A stretch of 64,000 nt of DNA from Pelomyxa schiedti (taxonomy: Eukaryota; Evosea; Pelobiontida; Pelomyxidae), in assembly GCA_020536535.1 (NCBI GenBank), contig JAHLWZ010000310.1, positions 4,623 through 68,622 of the forward strand, in the 5' to 3' direction. This document shows positions 57,866-64,000 of the stretch, piece by piece. The notes beneath the pieces are model-generated. The model searched no databases, had not been told where the DNA came from, and saw only the letters and a list, made by a program, of their open reading frames with translations. How positions within the stretch are numbered: the stretch's first letter is position 1; each line of letters opens with the position of its first letter. The translations under genes and the position numbers were made by a program.

Positions 57866-60064
57866 ATGGCAACCACGACACCGAAACTACGAGAGGCGTG
57901 CAGGGTACTCACCATCTCACGAGTGTCGTGGGACTACGCCATCCAGCCTGTCCTCGCCAGCTCCTTCCGATCCCTCGAGCGCGACGACGTGGTGTGGGCG
58001 TTCCGCGCGGCCTCGGCCCTGTTCCCCCTCGTCGCCCTCGTGTGCCGCGGCGTCGCCGCCGCCCCCGCGGTGCTCAAGCGCCCCGGCGACGAGTACCCGG
58101 AGCCACACTCGCGACACTGGGACTTGCGGTGCGCGGCCCTCGCGGGGAGCACCACGTGCATCGCGTGGATGCTGAGGCACAAGCCCACGACCAACAACGC
58201 GAAGGACTGCCTGGGGGTGCTGTGGGGGCTCTGCGGCGGCGGTCACCTCGCGCTGGCCAAGCAGCTCGTCGACGGGGACGACGCCGACGCTGGGACGGAT
58301 AAGCGCGGGGCCGGCGGCCTCGGCTGCGATTATGGGCGGAGGGCCAACGCGAGGTGGGTGAGGGAATCAGGGCTGGAGTGGCCTGTCTGTGCCAACGGGC
58401 TCAGGGACGAGGTCAGGGAAGTAGTGGTGACCCGGGGGGGGGATGACACGTTGATGTCAGTGGTGTGTGCGGGTGGGCACATCGACACCGCCAAGTGGGT
58501 TGTTGAGAGGTTCGGGCTCAAGGAGAGCTGGGAGCTTGCGGCCCCGTTCATGGCCGCCGTGCGCGCTGGGAAGCTCGAGGTGGCCAAGTGGCTGTGTTCC
58601 TCGTTCGGAGTAGTTTGGGCTGTAAACATGCTTGGCCTGAATTATCCAGCTGACCTCAGTGTTGGTGGCGATTTGGAGATGATCAAGTGGCTGGTCGAGG
58701 TTTTCCCAGACAGCTGGAAATGGGAGAAGGACGCGAAAACGTGCACGCCGCTGGTGCTGTGTGATGTCATGAACAACAGGGACATCACACTGAAGGAGAG
58801 AATCGAGGCTTTCCAGTGGATCAAGTCCTACTTCTCCTTTGACCAGGAGGCAATCCAGAATGCTTCTCTCCAAAGGATAACAAACGTGGAATCACTCAAG
58901 TGGTTGGTGGAGACTCACGGGGTGGTGCTCAGCGATGCGTTGTTGTCAGTGCTGTGGTGGAAAAGTGTTGAGGGTGTCGAGTCTGTTGAGTGGCTTGTAA
59001 AGCACCACCGAATGTCATTGACAGTGGCTACTTTCGTTGGAGCTTGCAGAAACATCAAAGATGACTTGCACTGTGTCAAGGTTCTGTCACAGGTTGTTGA
59101 TCTCCCGCCAACCAGCCCTGATGAGGCTCTTGTTGTAGCCCTCGCCACTGGGAACATGAAAATCGCGAACTGGCTGGAATCGAGCTTCCATGTCCTGGAG
59201 AAAAACATCAAATCCAGTCCAGAAAGGGTAAATTCCACTCTTGGTGAGCTCTGCACGCGTTCTGGCAACCATTGTGACACAAGGGCCATCAAGTGGTTCT
59301 TCCAGCAGGTCCCGGCACCAGTTATTCAGGAGGACACTGTGACTGGTCTGATTTTCAAACGCAGGGTCCGTTTCTCGATCTTGGAGTTCTTGCTTGGCTT
59401 CTTCCACTTGCCAGCCATCTCTTCCTTATGGGCTGAAGTGAGGTGGAGTAAAGTTCTAGTGGTAGCACTTTACACTGGCTGGAGCCCTCTCACCAGTTTG
59501 CTTGTCACACAGGGGGCCTCCCCGTTGAAGAGGTTGCACGTGCCATTATGATGGCTGGATCACATTACTACTCTGGTTCAGTCATCAAACGCTTGATACA
59601 GGAGTATGACATGGGCCAGAAACTGAGAGAATTCGGTGTCATAGCCAAGTTGATTGTAGCAAATAAAACAAGCTGTGCAGAGTGGTTCATCTCCAACTTT
59701 CACGTGTCTTTGGAAGAGGTGTGACTCTGGGGTTAATTAACACAGTTCTCACAAACCCCAAACAACCACCAAAAAAAACCCCTAGTTAGCTGGCTGTCAT
59801 GTGTCTCTAGCAATGTGGAAGATGCTTCTCAGGGTGTTCCCAGAAATCACAGCTGACTTTGCATGCCAAAGAATGGCTGGTTCAACACTGTCATCACCCA
59901 TTCACATTGAATATGTGAGGAGGAATCTTGGGCTCACACATGATCACATCATGCACTTGGTTCAAGCAAAGCCTGGCCTCCTATTCCCTGCTTCCAAAGA
60001 AACTGAGTTGTGGCTCCACAAGTACCTCATTTCCCACCACCAACACAAAGAAAGCAACCACTAA
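57866..60064 (+). CDS. Ankyrin-like repeat protein, with frame disruption near 59515
   Basis: Start MATTTPKLREACRVL at 57866. Some 16 degenerate helix-pair repeats follow (LMSVVCAGGHIDTAKWVVE, FMAAVRAGKLEVAKWL, LVVALATGNMKIANWLESS), of the sort found in large protist ankyrin families. The frame stops at 59551, but the +1 frame continues the family sequence (GLPVEEVARAIMMAGSHYYS) and, after a normal intron (59719-59785), runs to HQHKESNH and stop at 60064. The shift lies at a G5 run (59512-59516). Either one G is missing (mutation or base-calling) or a 65-nt intron with donor GTAAAG is removed there. The repeat-like text before the run favours a lost base. The first half is very GC-rich. Confidence 0.7.
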
Positions 60065-60233
60065 ACCCCGATTAATTACATTTTTTCATGTTCAGTCAGA
60101 GCTCTGCGATCACCCCTTTCCTGAATAACAAAAAGACCGGGAATCTACTGGTTTTTTGAATGGCATGTGTCAATACAGCCCTGCTCTCACCCCTCATAAA
60201 CTCCTTGTGAGGTCATTACCACGCCAAAGGTCA

Positions 60234-61433
60234 ATGAGTTCCGACGGCGGAGGGGGCGAAGCGTCGAGGGGTCCGTGCCCCAAGCGGCCCCGCGTCGTCG
60301 CCTCTGCGTCTGGGTCTGGGTCTGGATCTGGAGGTGAATGTGCCGATGACGTGGTGGCTGTGAAACTTCGCCGGGGACACAACGCGGAAGGCGTGCGGTC
60401 CACGATATCCGATGCAGTTGCTTACTTGGATGTGCTGTCGTTCTCGGCGGAACAGGTGTGTGCGTGCCCCCGCCCTTTCAGTTTGTTTTCATGCCGAGGA
60501 AAGAGCATGAAGGACGTGACTGCTGATATTGATGCACGACTTGATGATCTCAGAGCTTTTCTGGAGAGTAAGGTTGAAAGCAAAAGAGTTGAATTGAAGA
60601 AACAGGCAAGCGAATATTTAAAAGTGTGTATAGGGGGACAATTGGGCATGAATTCAACACAACCTAGATGTCACTTGACAAGCTTAGAGTGCTAAACACA
60701 ACTGCCTTCGACGGGAAACAAAGAGTACGTTTTCTTCAATTTGCCTTCCTAATGTCCTCCACTTGAAGCTTTTTTACCCAAAAGAACGGATGCTGAATAT
60801 GTTAGGGAAGTCTATAAATGGCATTTCCGTTGTGTATGGTGAGGTTCTTCCTCTTCTATTTTCTTGATTGTTTAACTTGGTGCAAGGAACACGCATAACA
60901 GACCTTCCCATGCCCGTTTTGGTGCACATCATCAAGTATCTACCACCGTATTCTATCGTCGCACTGCGTGCTGTTGGCTTACAGTTTTGGGACGCAGTTC
61001 GTGAAGGTTCACCGCTCTTCCTTTCACTGCAATTTACTGATGCTGATGTACGCCAGCAACGAGCACTAGATGCATTTTATCCACAAATGTTGTACGGACC
61101 GCGGACGGCTGGAAGCTGTCGGGAGGCAAAACCATTGAGACTCCAACGGGTGACTTCAAGTTCAAAGTGAGATTCACGCCGGGAATGAGGGTCGACATCA
61201 TACTTACCAAGAAGAAGCTCTACGCGCAAGGCAAGGTCTTCACAATCAAAACCACAGGCACAAACAAGGTGCATTGTAGGCTGTCGCGGTCCGAAGTGGC
61301 TGAAATGAGCAAGGGAATGTATTGGACAACCACTCTACAGCAGTTCACCAAACCCCCAGACAGATTCCCCCTCACAATCAAAGTACTTCAGAACGACTCT
61401 GCTGATGACGAGACGTCACGCCTTGATCACTAG
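60234..61433 (+). CDS. F-box protein
   Basis: Start MSSDGGGGEASRG at 60234 with a basic RPRVV patch and Gly-Ser repeat. A coiled-coil exon (VTADIDARLDDLRAFLESKV) follows. The F-box reads ITDLPMPVLVHIIKYLPPYS with IVALRAVGLQFWD.  A 50-nt intron (61006-61055) joins the F-box to DGWKLSGGKTIETPTGDFKF and VRFTPGMRVDIILTKKKLY, a beta-rich C-terminus of about 100 residues with no family I can name. F-box proteins recruit substrates to SCF ubiquitin ligases. The exons between 60630 and 60860 are only partly resolved. Confidence 0.75.
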
Positions 61434-61507
61434 TAAAAATCTTTCTTAAAAAAAATGTTGCATAGGCAACTCTTGACCAAATCAGCTCTGTTTTTTACCT
61501 GTCCATG

Positions 61508-63042
61508 TCACTCAAAAGAGTCTATACCCGGACTTTGTGTGGCCTCCACATCTGATCTTGTGTCAGAGTAGGAAGCATCATCATCAGGATGCAGGATGGT
61601 GTCCAGTTCATCCTGGGACCCTGGGTGACCATGTGATGCTGCCAGCCTGTGCCACCTGATGGATTCCCGCAAGTCCTGTGGCTCATAGTACAGGCCCAAG
61701 TGGTGCTGCGCTAGCAGTGAGCCCGTCATTGCTGCCCTGTGAAGGAGCCTCATTTCCTCTGGTGTGTCTGGTGTGAGCCCACCGAGGGATTCCTGCATGC
61801 ACCACACAAGTTCAGTTGTGGCCCATGTGCACCCTCTGGAGTCAGCAATGCGGAAGTACCTGACTGCCTCGGTTTGGTCATTGGTCACTCCTGTTGCATC
61901 CTGGTAGCAGCGGGCCAGCTTGTATGGTGCATAGGGGTTGCCCAGTTCAGTGGATTTCAGGAAATAACTCATGGCTTTTGGGCCATCCTCTTCTGTTTCA
62001 AAATCCAGGTTGTCTCCATCACCATGATAGAATCTTATGCCAAAGTAGTGCAGGCACCAGTGGTTCCTCAAGTTCAGTCCATAAAGCCTATCTCCCTCTG
62101 CACTGTCTTCAGCAACCCCAATGCCCCTGCTGTACAGAACGCCAATTAAGAACAGAGCAGTGGAAGAGAGGTCATTGGTTGGAGGGGAAGTAGTGTCAGG
62201 GCATAATCCCGTTAGAACTTTCCAGAGAAACCAGTGGGATGAAGGTGAGCACCGCGAGCAGAGCTTAATGAAAGTAGTCCAGGGCTCGTCCACTAGTATC
62301 GGCTTATCAAATAAATCCGGCTGCATGGCCCATACATATCTCAGCAGTAATAAAGCAATGGCATCGGAAACCACACGCCGGCCGGTTGTAGTCGAAGTAG
62401 TTGGGAGTTGCTTGCAATTAGCAATTTGCTGAGGTGAAAAGGAGATTCCGGCCCTGTTCAGCATTGACCCACACAGCTCTAAGCACCCGGCATAGTCCCC
62501 ACCACAGTACCGCGTTATTGCACGCACCGCGATGCCTTCCTCAGCACCTGTTAATTAAGTTTGGGGTGTGGTCAGTAACTTGGCTATCTCGAGTCATCAT
62601 CTTCCCAACGCGATCAAAGCAGGCAGGCACACTTGTATCCACCAACAGCGCGGCGGGGCCCACGTCGCGGGGCAGCAGCGTCACGCGGCCACACGCGCAG
62701 CACGTCAGGCGCGACAGCGTCGGCTGCCCTTGGTTGGTTCCCCTGGCCCCGCACAGTGGTTCAGCTTGGATGGATGCGGTTGCGCTACCACAGCTGGTAC
62801 TGGTACTGGGACTGGGACTGGGACTGGGACTGGGAGCGGTGGCGGTGGTCACCGTCATGCGGTCGGCACAGGGCATGCACACACGGTGGCCGCACTGCGG
62901 GGGGCGTCACGTGTGTGTTGTGTTGGAGGGGAGAACAACGACGCGGCGCACACACACACACCTGGAGAGTAACAATGTCGGATGAGGCACATTGGCTGCT
63001 GTTGCTGTGTTGATGGCTCGATTCACACGCGCACCACGACAT
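61508..63042 (-). CDS. RING-type protein with Sel1-like repeats
   Basis: Start MSWCACESSHQHSNSS at 63042. A 65-nt GT-rich intron is removed to give CGHRVCMPCADRM, then a Ser-Pro repeat insert, then LTCCACGRVTLLPRDVG: together a RING-like Cys/His array split by a low-complexity loop. After a second intron near 62530, five or so Sel1-like repeats follow (MSYFLKSTELGNPYAPYKLA, AVRYFRIADSRGCTWATTEL, RLLHRAAMTGSLLAQHHLGL, SIRWHRLAASHGHPGSQDEL). A Ser/Asp tail ends the protein. Probably an E3 ubiquitin ligase or adaptor. The RING assignment is inferred from spacing. Confidence 0.75.
62794..62834. repeat. GGGACT hexamer microsatellite in RING gene
   Basis: Tandem CTGGTA/CTGGGA units, encoding Pro-Ser repeats on the minus strand inside the RING-like region. 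The same hexamer type is at 16703-16729. Confidence 0.8.
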
Positions 63043-63281
63043 TTCCTCAAAGATGTCGTTCCCGTCAGGAAGCGATACGGGCCGAACTCCAAAAAAAAAA
63101 AATCTCAGTTCGATTTGTATGTTATCTCATCGAGTGCGCTCGTATCCGCGATACTAATATCATCATTGAAGTCTGTCAGACTGAGAATTAAATAGTCCGA
63201 GAAAAAAAAGGTTGTTGGAGTTTCGTTTCGAACGAACGTTATGGGACTGACTGCAACACAGCTGGGAATTTTGGGAGCCGC

Positions 63282-64000
63282 ATGTCCTCAACGACCGGTG
63301 GTAGTGGCAGTGGCGCTGATCTGGTGCCGAGCATTATGGGAGACTTGCCCTGCGTGATGACCACGGTCGTGCCCGAAACTTATCGCGACATGTTTGGTCA
63401 CATGTGTGTTTGTAAGGCTAAATAATATAATTAATAATAAACTAATTACAATTTTGAAAATGAGATTATTGTTGGTGATTTTTTAACTGTTGTTTAAATA
63501 GGAACATAAGATATTATATGGCACTGTATGATGAGGCAGAGTGGGAGATGTACACTCACATGGGAATGTCCAAGGCATATCTGGAAGAACACGGAATTTT
63601 CGACCTTACTCACCATGTTCAGTACATACACGAGGTCTGCCACCAATTAATATGTACACGCCCATTGATTTACTATTCAAATTCAGGTTAGGGTGGGGCA
63701 CAGTGTGTCTATTTACTTCCGCGTTTTGGGAAAGTCAATCAGTGCCAAGAGAGTATTTGCCTATTACTTTTTTTGTACCGGAACTTACTTCTTACCAGGT
63801 TCATGTAATGCTCTTCATGGTGAATAACACAACCAACACTCTTGCATCAACTCTTGAATGTCTGTTCATGCACACCGACCTATCGACAAGGAGGTCTTCA
63901 TGCTTTCTACCCACAATACTGCAGCAGATTAACTCCAGTATCTCCCATGACAAGGCACTGACTTGGGCCGCCCCAGTGTGCGGGTCCATGGACCCCAAAT
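63282..64000 (+). CDS. Hotdog-fold (4HBT-type) thioesterase, truncated by window end
   Basis: Start MSSTTGGSGSGADLVPS at 63282. Exon 1 ends TVVPETYRDMFGHM; splicing after AT restores MNIRYYMALYDEAEWEMYTH, the GHxN-YxxxF-like signature of YbgC/4HBT thioesterases. A third part gives VRVGHSVSIYFRVLGKSISA, followed after an intron by VNNTTNTLASTLECLFMHTD and TRRSSCFLP. Enzymes of this fold hydrolyse acyl-CoA thioesters. The C-terminus lies beyond the window. Confidence 0.8.

Overview
This is nuclear DNA from a compact, intron-rich protist. Almost every gene is split by very short GT-AG introns, mostly about 38-70 nt, and the standard genetic code fits all reconstructed exons. The gene set (a Roco protein, tyrosine-kinase-like kinases with ankyrin repeats, many small GTPases, RhoGAP and F-box proteins, PLAC8, Ser/Thr/Pro/Gln-rich linkers) suggests an amoebozoan, perhaps an archamoeba such as a Pelomyxa-like organism. 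That taxonomic guess is inference; no rRNA or organellar marker is present. I saw no tRNA, rRNA or CRISPR array.

Layout. 1-11.4 kb: DHX57-like helicase (-, runs off the left edge), a fusion of an NMN adenylyltransferase with an APH/EcKL-like kinase (+), a Rab (-), a metallophosphoesterase (+), a GNAT acetyltransferase (-). 11.57-15.03 kb: a transposon-like element with ~45-bp terminal inverted repeats and TA flanks. 15-21 kb: a protein of unknown family (-), an NT-C2-like protein (+), an unusual Ras (-), Arf (+), an SDR epimerase/dehydrogenase (+). 21-34 kb: a Rab-like GTPase with a giant low-complexity N-terminus (-), XAP5/FAM50 (+), a C2-CaMK kinase (+), an amino acid transporter (+), RhoGAP-WW-WW-PH (-), a ZIP transporter (-). 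34-44.7 kb: an ankyrin-TKL kinase (+) with an extraordinary microexon array, EFL1 (-), a second inverted-repeat element. 44.7-64 kb: a degenerate Roco protein (+), an unknown protein (+), DIS3L2-like exonuclease (-), PLAC8 (+), an ankyrin-like expanded-family protein (+), F-box (+), RING-Sel1 (-), hotdog thioesterase (+, runs off the right edge).

The most striking signal is in splicing. The apparent 687-nt intron of the TKL kinase (34640-35326) is a chain of sites of the form pyrimidine tract-AG-NNN-GTA, which reads as nine single-codon (3-nt) exons plus one 9-nt exon separated by ~38-67-nt introns, all in phase 0. An internal control exists in the Rab gene, where a 3-nt exon (7314-7316, minus strand) supplies the conserved Ile that precedes WDTAGQE. 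The second notable item is the NMNAT-kinase fusion, which copies the domain logic of bacterial NadR with a non-homologous kinase.

Functionally the window mixes housekeeping genes (ribosome maturation EFL1, RNA decay DIS3L2, splicing-associated XAP5, Arf, Rab) with signalling genes. Neighbours alternate strands and share short divergent promoters; no pathway clustering is evident.
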